A stretch of 64,000 nucleotides of DNA from assembly GCA_030340625.1 (NCBI GenBank), contig JAOPHQ010005691.1:1-64000 (forward strand). The letters are read 5' to 3'. The DNA is from Merluccius polli (lineage: Eukaryota > Chordata > Actinopteri > Gadiformes > Merlucciidae). The position numbers and the translations under genes are program-made. Under the pieces are notes generated by a model. The model ran no database searches, was not told where the DNA came from, and worked only from the letters and a program-made list of their open reading frames with translations. How positions within the stretch are numbered: position 1 is the stretch's first letter; every line of letters starts with the position of its first letter. Below are positions 55,201-64,000 of this stretch, piece by piece.

Positions 55201-57232
55201 ATCAAGAGATGGACGATACCCTCGGAGAGAATGCCTGAGAGAAGAGCTTATCTACCTACAAGATGAATACTATTTGTATTGGGGCAGAACATACACGCGC
55301 ACGCGCACACGGCAGCCCAAGCAGGTCTACAGGGTAGGTATCCTTTTACAATAAGAAAGGCTTTAAACACTGAGTGAAATGTTTTTCCTGCTTATGAAAT
55401 ACAACACATTTCAAGTAAAACAGGATATTTGGATGGGACTTGGAATGGGGGGGGGGGGGGTTAACCAATAGTGGGAGTTGGGAGAGGACCTTTACATGCC
55501 ATTATGTGGGTGCAATGGTATCTCTGTCTGCTCTGTGTGACACGTTCACAAAACATGTCTGTTTTAGAGGAAATGGTTGTTTTTTTATTTGTATCATGAC
55601 ATAACTTTTTACCATATAACAACAACCAAAATCTAGACAATATGTAGTTTATACATTACAACCCATTCATCCTTCTTTTTTCATCTTCCAAGTAGACCTT
55701 GGTGGCAACAAGGCAAAAATGCTCCTCAGCACCCCAATGCTTGGGCTACATGCAGGCAGTGGTGGAACAAGTACTCAGATATTTTAGTTAAGTAAAAGCA
55801 GTAATACCACACTTTAGAAAGACTCTGTCACGAATCTGTGTCAGCTCATGTCGTACGTGCGATCGGCTGTGCGGAAAGCATAATCTGAACTTTACAGTCG
55901 CTAGTATCATTGCCGTTTATATGTGCTTGTTTATAACAGCCTGTTCCTTATTGAGCTGAACAATTAATTGAAATATTATCGAAATCGTAATATAGCCAAC
56001 TGAAATATCCAAATCGCAGGAGCTGCACATTTTTTGGTAAGGGTAAAATGTGTAAATGTATATTTATAACACCGTTATAAGTACTGTATTGCTGCAGAGA
56101 TGCCCTGGTGTACACATTTTTTTCTGTCACATCACAATTTTCATAGTTTTTTCAGTGAAAATGAAAATTGTGATGCCAAAAATGATCATTCCCACTCAAA
56201 TTGAATCATATCACAATCGCAATATCTTTCAAAATAATCGCAATATGATTTTTTCACCATATCGTCATCAGCCCTAGTTCCTTACCTGAGCAGGGTGTCT
56301 GGAGTGCAGCTGTCATCGTGCGGGACCCTGTAGCCCACCTCTAGACCCAGGCTCAGGTCCATCTCATCAGCCACACGCAGGGCCAGGCTGCCTGCCGCCA
56401 CTGAGCAGGGCTGGGAGCAGCACACCAGGCCCTGGGAGAACTCGTGGGACAAGGCATACTCCACACACCACTGGGGAACCTGGCAGGTCCAAATATAGTA
56501 TTAGACAATTATACACGTGGGATAGTGGGGGGGGGGAAATCGATTCATGCGAGTATCGCAACTCTTTGTGTCTGCAATACCGACACAAAAAGTCAGGTTG
56601 TCAGGTTGCCTCAACAATCTAACAACCTCTGAGGGCGGTATGGTGTATTCGCCTATAGCCAATTTGCATCAACTACATCCTGATCAGTTCTGTTCTGTTC
56701 TGTTTAGCCACCTTCATTTAAACTGTAGAACCCAAACCACCAACTTAAACCACACAAAGAGATAAAATCGCACGTAAAATTCATATCTCAATATTTACAG
56801 AATCACAATACATATCGCATCGCTACTTTAAACAAAACACTGTAATATCGTGAGATCCCTGCCGACTTCCCTCCCCATTACCTGCGTGCTCTTGCCCGCG
56901 CCACTGGGGCCACTGAGCAGCACCATGCTGTGGCTCTCCAGGAGCTCCAGCAACCGGTACTTGAGCCTCCAGACAGGCAGCTGCCGGCGCTCCTCCAGCA
57001 AAACGTAGTAACGCGACGAGAAGGGCAAGCCATCGTACGGGTTCACCTCCAGGTCTCCCAGGCCCTCCTCGTCGTCTCCCTCTCCTCTCTCCCCATCCTC
57101 CTCCTCCTCCTCCAGGTCATCCTCAGAGAACAGGGAGGAGACGGAGAGGGAGTCCAGGGTGGCTGTAGGAGGTTGAGGTTGGGAGCCAGGGGAGCGTGGG
57201 GAGGAGGGGGTAGCTTGTGCAGGTGAGGACAT
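45000..57232 (-). CDS. dhx32: DHX32-type DEAH-box helicase-like protein, 11 coding exons
   Basis: Coding exons on the minus strand: 56882-57232, 56286-56479, 53824-54295, 53222-53491, 52698-52797, 51718-51876, 49587-49778, 47669-47794, 47331-47521, 45588-45778, 45000-45210. All introns are GT-AG, codon phases join, and the total is 2457 nt (818 aa). The acidic N-terminus leads to LEVNPYDGLPFSSRYYVLLE, then the Walker A segment SGPSGAGKST, the ALRVADEMD block, and motif II as DELQ instead of DEAH. The C-terminal half has the HA2-type [20 protein letters not shown] and an OB-fold region (DVDGSGNYLLLTHRHVAHLH), ending LCVLQ. These features match DHX32 better than its relative DQX1. DHX32 is a divergent DEAH family member whose helicase activity is doubtful. 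No stop or frameshift; introns hold many transposons. Which fish paralog (a or b) is not resolved. Confidence 0.92.
45211..45300. repeat. CA/TG microsatellite abutting dhx32 last-exon acceptor
   Basis: (CA)n with some CG interruptions on the plus strand; on the gene strand it is a TG tract ending in the acceptor TAG. Confidence 0.95.
45588..45778 (-). CDS. dhx32: dhx32 coding exon 10
   Basis: VAHDVDGSGNYLLLTHRHVA and PPPWVLYHDFTISHDNCIR. Confidence 0.93.
45903..46921. mobile_element. hAT-type element in dhx32 intron, TAGGGCTG ends
   Basis: TSD CTCATGAC at 45895-45902 and 46922-46929; ends TAGGGCTG and CAGCCCTA. No transposase ORF. Confidence 0.88.
46941..47060. repeat. Intronic 40-bp inverted repeat (hairpin)
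   Basis: Arms 46941-46980 and 47021-47060 match at 37 of 40 positions around a 40-nt loop; possibly a very short MITE. Confidence 0.85.
47331..47521 (-). CDS. dhx32: dhx32 coding exon 9
   Basis: WCTMNFLNPAALRLAVVIRA, ELLEVMQRIELPVSPPAFG, ALISGFFLK. Start of the OB-fold-type region. Confidence 0.92.
47669..47794 (-). CDS. dhx32: dhx32 coding exon 8
   Basis: PCCFMTSAPTREEAVVTQRR and LHAEGDHFTLINIYHAFLQ; donor GTACGT. Confidence 0.9.
47990..48760. repeat. Probable dispersed element with mirrored GC-rich ends
   Basis: Left part has CAATTTCCACCGGACGCGTT, right part CGTCCCCGGTGGAAATGTGT, suggesting inverted ends of a non-autonomous element in the dhx32 intron. TSD not resolved. Confidence 0.45.
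48940..49135. repeat. hAT-type end fragment
   Basis: Ends ATCGCCCAGCCCTAG, the usual hAT CAGCCCTA terminus; the opposite end was not located. Confidence 0.45.
49225..49268. repeat. CA microsatellite
   Basis: Perfect (CA)n in a dhx32 intron. Confidence 0.95.
49370..49580 (+). repeat. LINE 3' tail next to dhx32 exon 7 donor
   Basis: AAATTTCCCTTCGGGGACAA followed by AATAAA and a TCATCATCAT tail is a common fish LINE 3' end. It stops about 5 nt from the splice donor of exon 7. Confidence 0.6.
49587..49778 (-). CDS. dhx32: dhx32 coding exon 7 (HA2 domain)
   Basis: [52 protein letters not shown]. Its acceptor is preceded by about 400 nt of pyrimidine repeat. Confidence 0.93.
49784..50200. repeat. 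Purine-rich (GAGA/GGA) tract
   Basis: About 400 bp nearly all purine on the plus strand, so a long pyrimidine run on the gene strand, directly upstream of the exon 7 acceptor. Open frames here are artefacts. Confidence 0.95.
50214..51637. mobile_element. Harbinger-type non-autonomous element in dhx32 intron
   Basis: Ends GGCCTCATGTACAAAG and CTTTGTACATGAGGCC, flanked by CCAGG on both sides (50209-50213, 51638-51642). It carries a broken Myb/SANT-like ORF of the kind found in PIF/Harbinger elements. A 5-bp TSD is not typical of Harbinger (3 bp), so the exact boundary or class is open. Confidence 0.65.
50836..51070 (+). pseudogene. Myb/SANT-like protein of a Harbinger-type element, frameshifted
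   Basis: MNKGKKRNVTESELEIVV begins a helical Myb/SANT-like domain. The frame stops at 50985 right after a GTGTGTGTG run, and KKKWSDLKVEVKRRV follows in another frame, so repeat slippage probably broke it. Such proteins are the DNA-binding partner of the Harbinger transposase. An insertion-like block starts near 51063. Confidence 0.6.
51718..51876 (-). CDS. dhx32: dhx32 coding exon 6
   Basis: LCVRLYPQSLYEKGMQEAH through RLVLLLKRLDIADMGQCKFL; 159 nt. Confidence 0.9.
51949..52199. mobile_element. Possible hAT-type fragment with G/C runs
   Basis: TACATGCA occurs on both sides (51940-51947 and 52200-52207). The start AGGCGTAGATTATGGGGGGG resembles hAT ends, but the right end does not mirror it well. 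Confidence 0.4.
52284..52575. repeat. hAT-like element related to 55951-56276
   Basis: Shares GCTGAACAATTAAT, ATTATCGAAATCG and AATAATCGCAATAT words with the element beside exon 2; ends are degraded. Confidence 0.5.
52698..52797 (-). CDS. dhx32: dhx32 coding exon 5
   Basis: VYNPQIRANSHVLRPISK and QQADMRTERVNSCLK; 100 nt, acceptor GATAG, donor GTAGGA. Confidence 0.9.
52930..53215 (+). repeat. LINE 3' tail near dhx32 exon 4 donor
   Basis: The stretch with CATTTCACTGCACTGTATGA and GAATAAAGACTTTGCATCTC is typical of a fish LINE 3' end and stops within 15 nt of the exon 4 splice donor. Confidence 0.5.
53222..53491 (-). CDS. dhx32: dhx32 coding exon 4
   Basis: EVEECASLLEKEAVAL through RRVILTDTLAEASFSMPGIR to DTGLQLKT. 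Corresponds to the second RecA-like domain. Confidence 0.92.
53824..54295 (-). CDS. dhx32: dhx32 coding exon 3 with motif II (DELQ)
   Basis: Longest exon (472 nt): FMSDSLLLEEMM, VVVLDELQERTIPTDVLLGL, then a variable Thr/Ala/Glu-rich stretch, ending VMVFLASAQ. Confidence 0.92.
54360..54639. mobile_element. TAGCC-ended DNA transposon, third copy of the 9-bp-TSD group
   Basis: Ends TAGCCCCTCGTGAGACCATC and GGATGGTCTCACCAGGCTA are mirrored. Flanking 9-mers (AGGGGATAT, ATGGATTAT) agree at only 6 of 9 positions, so the TSD has decayed or is absent. Confidence 0.65.
55951..56276. mobile_element. hAT element abutting dhx32 exon 2 donor
   Basis: TSD GTTCCTTA at 55943-55950 and 56277-56284. Ends TTGAGCTG and CAGCCCTA. 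The right TSD overlaps the first base pair of the splice donor (56284-56285). Confidence 0.85.
56286..56479 (-). CDS. dhx32: dhx32 coding exon 2
   Basis: Starts VPQWCVEYAL, includes LALRVADEMDLSLGLEVGYR, ends within an Arg codon. Donor GTAAGG overlaps the TSD of the neighbouring hAT element. Confidence 0.92.
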
Positions 57233-57240
57233 CCTCCCCC
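56882..57240 (-). CDS. dhx32: dhx32 first coding exon
   Basis: ATG at 57232-57230, 8 nt after the acceptor at 57241-57242. Encodes the acidic N-terminus (EDDLEEEEEDGERGEGDDEE) and the Walker A motif GAGKSTQ; donor GTAATG. Confidence 0.92.
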
Positions 57241-59596
57241 CTGGTGGGGGATGAGGGTGATGGAGCGAGGGTCAGAGATTACCTGGAGATATAATGGAGG
57301 ATATGGAGATATAATGGGGAGGGGTAAAATGTGTTTAAAGAGTATTATGGCTGAATGATGAATAGACTATTAGCCGTTTTTGCAGAGATTTATATTATAC
57401 TTCTTGAAGCTTTATATCCAACTCCCGAGGCAACTTATCATATTCCTCTTTGCACCAACCTTTTTCTTAACAATATGTAATAGAGTAAATTCAGAAACTT
57501 ATATGTCATTCAGAAAATATAAACCAGTGATGCTCAAGTTGTCCATCTTACCTAACTCTGAAAGAAGCAGCTAGATGTAGGATCTGTTTATTAAGATCTC
57601 TGCTTGTTCTAGTTCTTGAAACACCACAGAAATGTGTTCCTTTAACCACCATATCGAAATAGAAAAGATTGAAAGTGCCTGTAAACTACAGTCAAACCAT
57701 ACTGATTCCGAAAGTTACCATGAATATTTAATATTGGATGGTCCATTCTCAATTAGTTTCATTCAAACAAATAGGATGAGTGTCCTTGCATCTAGCTTTG
57801 TATACTTCTCAAAGTCTGGGGATCTAATGACTTGAGGAGAGAAGTGAAAGTGCCGTGGTAAACCTCAACCACCCCAAACCGCAACACCACTTGTAGATTG
57901 GTTTGCATTAGATTACTTACTTCTAGGTTGAACACCTGCTATTGTATGATACCCGGTCACCTGCTGATTAAGTGTTGATGCGACAACCCTGTCCTCCGAA
58001 ACTGAATAGAAGGGGAGCTGGTAGCCCTGCCCCAGAATGAACCTGAAAGTTTTTTTTTTCTCTTTAAAAAGGAGGGGGTTGGGAGTTTGGTTCTCCTTTA
58101 ACAACCCCATCATCTCTGACCAGGACGGTTGCTGTCATTTAACGTTTGTCTTCCCTCACGGGAGTTGCTGGTTCAAAGCCCTGCCTGAGCGTGTGTTTCT
58201 GACTGTTACTGTTCTGTGTCACCTCATCTCAGCTGTCACATCCAATCAACGCTTCAACAAAACTCCCACAGTCGCACTCTCATTACACCGCAAGGTCCTA
58301 AGACAGCTGATCCTCAGCTGTTTGAATTCACTTGACCAAGGATCAGCTATAAGGCGGGGTCAAAGTAAACATCACCAGGTCGCGGTCCAGGAAGTAGACT
58401 CTGAAAGTGAGCATGACTGAGCTGTTGTCTGCCAGTAACTTTCACTGTTGACTAAAGAAATAACCTTTCTCTTAAAATAAATATTTTTTTACTGTCACTT
58501 AAATCTATCTATTCTATCATTAGGCAATTCATTTTTTCTCCATAACACAACATCAACAAGAACGTTTTCTTTGTATCGCTTGCAAAGAAAACTGTCCAAT
58601 CTAAACCATCTTGTACTCACTCCCCTTGAGGTCAAACTGAGCTCGGTTATGAGGCTTGTTTAGGCTTGTTTGGCTCTATATAGAACTGACAGTATTGCAT
58701 AACTGTCAAATAATAGAAAAAAATCAAATGTACTGTATCTGTTATTGCTACTTGTTTCTGCTTCACTCCGAGTCCCAACTAGCAGAGTTTATTTAGCAGC
58801 CACGTAGCAGCAGGTCTGCAAACATGGAGGCAGACAGGAGCCCATTCACCTCCCCTGCCTTCCCACTGGGAATAACATGGCTTCACAGCACATCCAGTTA
58901 TTGATGACACAATACCTTTCATTACTGAATGCATTTCAAGTGGTGTCACAGGTAATTTCGTCGAGGTTTGAATACACATCCTAGTTTGGGGAAATGATGT
59001 ACTAAAAACGAACATGCTTTTGTGTTAGCTTATAGAAAGGTGTCTTCGGCTGGGCTGTAGCCTACAGGGCAAATGTGACGACGACATGTCGATAAGCCCA
59101 GGACTATTTCACAAATACTTATGCAAACACATGTGCCAGGATGCATGTGTAGCCTACTCAAAAATACATGCTAGCGTTAATGTATTTCGCTGACAGCTGA
59201 TATTTTAATCTATTAATATAGACACCGTAAATAGCACATCAACAAACAGTGACACCAGACAGGCTACTAGGCTATGGCTATGCTGAACACAATAGACTAG
59301 CTCATGCTGTGATGTTTTCCCTACATTACAACGTTACAACATAACATAACGCAGCATAACATGACTCACATATAACTGTCACAGTACATAGGATAGCTGG
59401 GCAATGTATACATATGTAAGCAAGAGGAAGGACTGCTATACATGTTAGGCTCAATATAACAGATAAGAAGGCTACTTTGCATATGAACTTCACAATGTAT
59501 TAATTATTGCATCTATCCATCCATCTATCTATCCATCCATCCATATCTATCAATCCATCCATCCATCCATCCATCCATCCATCCATCCATCCATCC

Positions 59597-59663
<67 letters not shown>

Positions 59664-59773
59664 AGGTTTACAGTGTGGCCACAGTATAAAGTCAGCTGAC
59701 ATCCACAATAACCCAGCGTTATAAACAAATAAAGCACTAGCAGATAGCAGGCCCTGTCCTGAGAGCAGCTCAC
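57241..59773 (-). other. dhx32 first intron, no other gene seen
   Basis: Contains no recognisable coding exon. A TCCA/ATCT repeat lies at 59510-59664. Open frames are short and lack family motifs. Confidence 0.6.
59510..59664. repeat. TCCA/ATCT tetranucleotide microsatellite
   Basis: (ATCC)n followed by (ATCT)n, each about 60-75 bp. Confidence 0.95.
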
Positions 59774-60110
59774 CTCCTCAACATCTCAGATGAATAATCC
59801 CAGAGGGTGAAGCCAGGATGAAGGGGTGAAGATGGGCGACCCCAGAACCAGCGACCCCAGAACCGGCCCACTGTCCCGCAGCTTGGTTGAGGTGGCTCCT
59901 GGCGGCGAAGTCACGACAGCAGAACGGCCGCTAGCGGCACGAAGCCCGGAGGACAACGACACAATGAATCCGGGAAAACGAAGGCGAAACAGGCCTTTTT
60001 ATCCGCGGCGGTTTACGGGGTCCGCTGCTGGCGTGACTGCTGACACTTTATACAATATCAAGGCTTTATTATCCTGCCCTACGGAGCCGCCGCCGCCATG
60101 TTTAGTTGTC
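59774..60110 (-). promoter_or_regulatory. dhx32: Likely non-coding first exon and CpG-rich promoter of dhx32
   Basis: CpG-rich block upstream of dhx32. A good donor (GAGGAG then GTGAGC on the minus strand) lies at 59773-59772, and the first coding exon has an acceptor (CCACCAG) just upstream at 57241. A 6-codon upstream ORF (MAAAAP) lies at 60079-60099. The transcription start is a guess. Confidence 0.6.
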
Positions 60111-60223
60111 TGACTGGGCAGGTGGCGTCGACAGTCAGAGGGGCGGAGCCGTCTGTCAAACCATGACAACCATTTAAAGAGCTAGAAATACCACTGCAAT
60201 ATCTCTAGAAAGACAATCATAGC

Positions 60224-60228
<5 letters not shown>

Positions 60229-60321
<93 letters not shown>

Positions 60322-60356
60322 TATATAGTAATTATAATAATAATAATAATAATAAT
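60229..60356. repeat. TA microsatellite and AAT run
   Basis: About 100 bp of pure TA followed by (AAT)n, between dhx32 and the next repeat block. Confidence 0.95.
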
Positions 60357-60412
60357 AATCAATATATCATCAATATTGTTCGTGTTTGCTATTGTTAAAA
60401 TAGAGACGCTTT

Positions 60413-61615
60413 GTATGGCAAGCCGTTTTAACATTTATTCCTCAAGACTTACTAGTAACTATTCTAAAGTTTAGTACTTATTTAGTTACTAGTCACTAAT
60501 CCAATCGTGACTAGTATCTATTTCAGTTTTACTAGTAGCCTAGTTATTCATTAGATACTAGTACTTTACTTTAGTACCTATTATTCTTCTATCTATTCTA
60601 TTATTATTTTTTAGTACCTATTCCAAAGTGACTAGTAGCCTATCTATTTCAGTTTTACTAGTTTTTTTACTAGTTTACTAGTTTTACTAGTAACTTTTCA
60701 TTAGATACTAGTACTTATTCTTTAGTTACTAGTAACTATTCCAATAGTTATGAGTAACTATTCCATTTTTACTAGTACAATGTTTTTAGATACTAGTACT
60801 TATATTTTAGTTACTAGTAACTATTCAGACGAAAGATATCCCCAACCCAGTACTAGTAACACTGACATGATATCTACATGGCATGCAAATTGGCTGCTAA
60901 ATATTAATGAGGACTAATCCACATTATAAAGACATCAATCCGCGTTTAGTAGCAGAGGAGAGGAGAGCATGCTGGATGTCTCATGTGTATGCATTGATCC
61001 ATTTGAATGAAGATATCTCCAAATATACTCTTACTAGTTGTTATTCGAGTTGAGGATATCTCCAATTTAATAGATAGGCTACTAGTTGTTATGCTGATCT
61101 ACTATTTGCTTCTGACTAGTAACTACTCCAATAATGACTAGTATCTATGTCAGTTTTACTAGTAACTATTCATTAGATACTATACCTATTTATGAGTTAC
61201 TATACCTATTTATGAGTAAAACAGAAATAGTTACTATAAGAGTACAAATATTACTAGTAACAATTGGAATAGTTACTAGTCAGAATGATAACTAGTATCT
61301 AATGAGTAGTTACTAGTAAAACTGAAATAGATACTAGTCACTATTGGACTAGTTACTAGTCACTAAAGAATAAGAACTAGTATCTAATAAATAGTTACTA
61401 GTAAAACTGAAATAGATACTAGTCACTATTGGACTAGTTACGTAAGAACTAGTATCTAATGAATAGTTACTAGTAAAACTGAAATAGATACTAGTAACTA
61501 TTGGAATAGTTACTAGTCAAAAGCAAATAGTGACTAGTAACTAAAGAATAAGTATTAGTAACTTTAGAATAGTTACTAGTAAGTCTTGAGGAATAAATGT
61601 TAAAATGGCTTGCCT
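60413..61615. mobile_element. Palindromic ACTAGT-rich repeat element
   Basis: Left edge GGCAAGCCGTTTTAACATTT is mirrored at 61595-61615. The interior is made of TTACTAGTAACTATTC-type units in both orientations, with a non-mirrored middle near 60830-61080. No clear TSD and no ORF. Confidence 0.65.
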
Positions 61616-61764
61616 GAAAATAGTTTTTTGGGTTCCAGTTGCGCTGCCACTTTTTCACGTCCTTCCCGAGATATCAGGGACAAAAAAGTATACCCTGATA
61701 CTTGGGTATACCCTGATACTTGGGTTTCCTCACAATTACTACAGTACAATAAGCACTACAGTAT

Positions 61765-62284
61765 TAGCCTAGAAATCTAAACGCCCCCTAGCGGCAGCAA
61801 ATTTATTTGGCAGCCAGGTGGGTCTAGCACTGCTCCGTTGGCTTTTTGGTGCTGGAAACACAAAATCGGTCAGACCAATCACAGCGTGAGGGGCGGAGTC
61901 GGAAGCCGGGCTACCATGACGACAGAGTTGCGACGGTTCCGTGTTAGAGGTAAACAATGGCTGCTGCTGCTGGCGAACGGTTGTCTTTCGACTCGGCTTT
62001 GGCGACTCTTCAAGACTTGAAGTTAACATTTTCTTTGAGAAAAGAACAAAGAACGGCACTGAAGTCTTTCCTCGAAAAGAAATATGTATTGGGAGTTTTG
62101 ATTAATTACGTAGACAGAGCCGTCGCTCTGACTACGTCACCTTCTTCGTTGCTCTGATTGGTTGTAGCGCTATCCTATTGCGTGCAGAGGGAACTTGAAA
62201 GACAACCGTTTATCCCGCCCACACTGCCAATGGAGCAGTGCCAGACCCTACATCTTTCTGATGTGGGTCTGGCTTGCCAGGCTA
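61765..62284. mobile_element. TAGCCTGG-group DNA transposon with helicase-like fragment
   Basis: TSD CTACAGTAT at 61756-61764 and 62285-62293; ends TAGCCTAG and CCAGGCTA. It contains a 66-codon open frame at 61957-62157. Confidence 0.85.
61957..62157 (+). pseudogene. RecQ-like helicase N-terminal fragment inside the transposon
   Basis: The ATG frame reads MAAAAGERLSFDSALATLQD and then LRKEQRTALKSFLEKK, which resembles the start of RecQ-type helicases just before the Walker A motif. The Walker A is not present; after VLGVL the sequence departs. Probably a captured or remnant exon. Confidence 0.4.
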
Positions 62285-62294
62285 CTACAGTATA

Positions 62295-63249
62295 GCTACA
62301 AAGGAACAAAGATTCAAAGATAAGAGTGGGAACGTAAGACTAACCAGGTTCTGCACAGAATGAACTGATTCATTTCTGGTTTTGTCTTTTATTGGTTATC
62401 GATTGATTGTAGATATTTGGCGATTTAAGACAAATACAATGTCACAAATATATGATATTTAAATATACGGATGATCTATCCTGTACTGTACACATTAAAA
62501 TCCAAACCTGGTCCATTTCCAAAGGTTATCGTGTGACACTGACCCCCAGTTTGGTTCCCCTGCTCTAGGTATAAAAGATCAGCAGTAACAGTTCATTCTT
62601 TATACTACTTCATATAACCACATCTTGTTAAACTCAAATGTATGGCCTATTCAGCTGGTCTTATTTAGAATTGTAATAAATGTAATTGAATTATGCACAT
62701 GAAAGAGCAGATGTGTGAGGCTTCTGCACATGATCAACATTAAAAACAAATACCTTGCATATGGTACTTTGGTAACATCATACATTAGATATACTGTACA
62801 TTCATATACATACTAAATGTATACATTCATATAATGTAATGTGATAGCTTTGTATATATGGTACGGGTTTAGTCAAATTGTAACTCTTTGTGTTGTAATA
62901 AAGACTACTTAACAACCGTAGGGTGAGTCATTCATCCTTTTATGGCACAAGTCTGAGATCAAAGTCCATGACAGTACAGATTATAATAGGACTAAAGTTC
63001 CATAAAATACACTTTTCTCTCTCGTAAACTACGAACATGAAAAAAGGAACCCAGTGTCATATTTCTCCCATTCGTTGCGCCAACAAAAATCACTTGTGCT
63101 AAACATAAGTGATTTTTGTTGCCGCAAGAATTCATTATTGTGCTCCAATTGTCTAACATAAAATTTGAGTTGTAATCTTTATCTCAAAATATAATGTTTA
63201 ATGAATTTAATGTGAATTTAAGTTAATTTCAAGATTCATAATTGAATGT
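62295..63249. other. Intergenic spacer, no gene recognised
   Basis: A/T-rich, without long ORFs or clear repeat ends, between the transposon and the 3' end of the thnsl2-like exon. Minus-strand AATAAA-type signals for that gene may lie here but were not pinned down. Confidence 0.5.
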
Positions 63250-63860
63250 TTAGGTGTAGTAGGTCACATTACATTCCGTAGCTGAGCTTATAGACTGGAT
63301 ATTCTCTCTCAGTTTGTCCTCCCAGTCTTTGGCCCAGGTCGGGCTCCTCTCCAGGTCCTCGTAACGGGTGGCCATCTTGTCCAGCAGGGGTGTGACCAGA
63401 ATGTGTGGGTGGGCATGAGGCTTATTTGGGGGGGCAACATTTTTTGAAAACATTTTGAACAAAATTTTTGTTCACTAGTCATTATGTAGGCCTTGGACGT
63501 TCTCCGACGGGGGGGGTGGGGGGGGGTGCGCGATTGTCGACGGGGGGGGTGGGGGGGGGGGGTGTGATCGCAACACGCCCCAGAGCGACGCCCGATGGGG
63601 GGGGGGGGGGGGGGGTTTACTCCCATTGGAGTTGGACATCCATGAGTATACAATACCGGAGCTCATAAACATTTTTTTCTCCAGTTTTCATTGGATTGAC
63701 ATAGGGTGGGCAGGGCTTGTCCCTGGGTGGGCACCCCAGCCCACCCGTGGTCATGCCCCTGTTGTCCAGCGAGGACAGTGATTCAGGCAGGTCAAGGGCC
63801 ATCCCTGCCCTCTGCACCGCAGACTGGAACTTAGCTGGAGACGCTGTTGCTAGGTAACAC
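63250..63860 (-). pseudogene. thnsl2: Last coding exon of a thnsl2-like gene, split by a hAT element
   Basis: Acceptor TTTCCAG lies at 63861. The exon reads CYLATASPAKFQSAVQRAG and DLPESLSSLD, which fits the C-terminal region of threonine synthase-like 2 proteins, PLP-dependent phospho-lyases. The remainder, MATRYEDLERSPTWAKDWED followed by the stop at 63250, lies beyond an insertion at 63385-63761. With its TSD the insertion adds 385 nt, which is not a multiple of three, and brings in stops, so the native C-terminus cannot be made from this allele. Upstream exons are outside the window. Identity rests on a short stretch and is only fairly sure. Confidence 0.5.
63385..63761. mobile_element. 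hAT-type element inserted in thnsl2-like exon
   Basis: TSD TTGTCCAG at 63377-63384 and 63762-63769. Ends CAGGGGTGTGACC and GGTCATGCCCCTG. The interior has long G runs (63510-63614). No transposase. Confidence 0.88.
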
Positions 63861-63869
63861 CTGGAAACA

Positions 63870-64000
63870 TTTGGCACACATTACTATTTCATTGGATGAA
63901 CAAGTAACTGGAGTCTGACCTTACCTGCTCATTAAATCTTAATCTTCAGTATGTTATGTGGTGAATAGGGACAAGCCTCTTTGCTCCAGAAATGCACAAA
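63870..64000 (-). other. Intron sequence upstream of the thnsl2-like exon
   Basis: Short, no features recognised before the window end. Confidence 0.4.

Noticed and set aside
59826..60113. Plus-strand coding exon in the CpG-rich block
   Set aside because: The minus strand has a good splice donor and the right place for the dhx32 first exon; the plus frame has no family motifs.

Overview
This is eukaryotic, almost certainly teleost fish, genomic DNA. Two vertebrate genes with spliced exons are present, embedded in the transposon mix typical of fish: Ty3/gypsy LTR elements, an L2-type LINE, many hAT-type non-autonomous elements with 8-bp target-site duplications (TSDs), P-like and Harbinger-like remnants, long palindromic elements, and CA, TA and tetranucleotide microsatellites. 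No bacterial operon, CRISPR array or true rRNA/tRNA gene was seen.

Layout. 1-8160: a young minus-strand Ty3/gypsy retrotransposon; its 3' LTR is cut by the window edge. It has gag, pol, a polypurine tract, a tRNA-Pro-type primer site and a textbook -1 frameshift signal at the gag/pol overlap. 8161-15.1 kb: a GAACGA-rich fragment, then a tandem array of alternating ~0.89-kb (A) and ~0.79-kb (B) units, interrupted by a 9-bp-TSD DNA transposon and a hAT element. 15176-20751: a large palindromic element (6-bp TSD) that itself carries a P-element-like transposon. 20.8-23.6 kb: degenerate array sequence and a 5'-truncated L2-type LINE. 23582-27760: a complete compact LTR retrotransposon whose integrase lies upstream of reverse transcriptase (Gmr1-type order). 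28.8-41.6 kb: a nest of palindromic elements with GGTCAGGG ends and 6-bp TSDs, loaded with hAT insertions and an A/T minisatellite. 41636-43.2 kb: a second broken P-like transposase copy.

44-60 kb holds dhx32 on the minus strand. I resolved eleven coding exons whose lengths sum to 2457 nt (818 codons plus stop), plus a likely non-coding first exon at about 59774-60110. Its introns hold hAT, Harbinger-type and LINE fragments, some touching splice signals. At 63250-63860 is the last coding exon of a probable thnsl2 gene (minus strand), split by a hAT-like element with a perfect 8-bp TSD.

Most useful observations: the gypsy frameshift signal with a possible pseudoknot; the integrase-first element with a SCAN-like capsid but no visible zinc knuckle or protease; a family of nested palindromic elements with 6-bp TSDs and a decayed candidate coding relative; two P-like copies that keep complementary parts of the transposase; and the transposon interruption of the thnsl2 exon. 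All family assignments come from reading motifs by eye; no database search was run.
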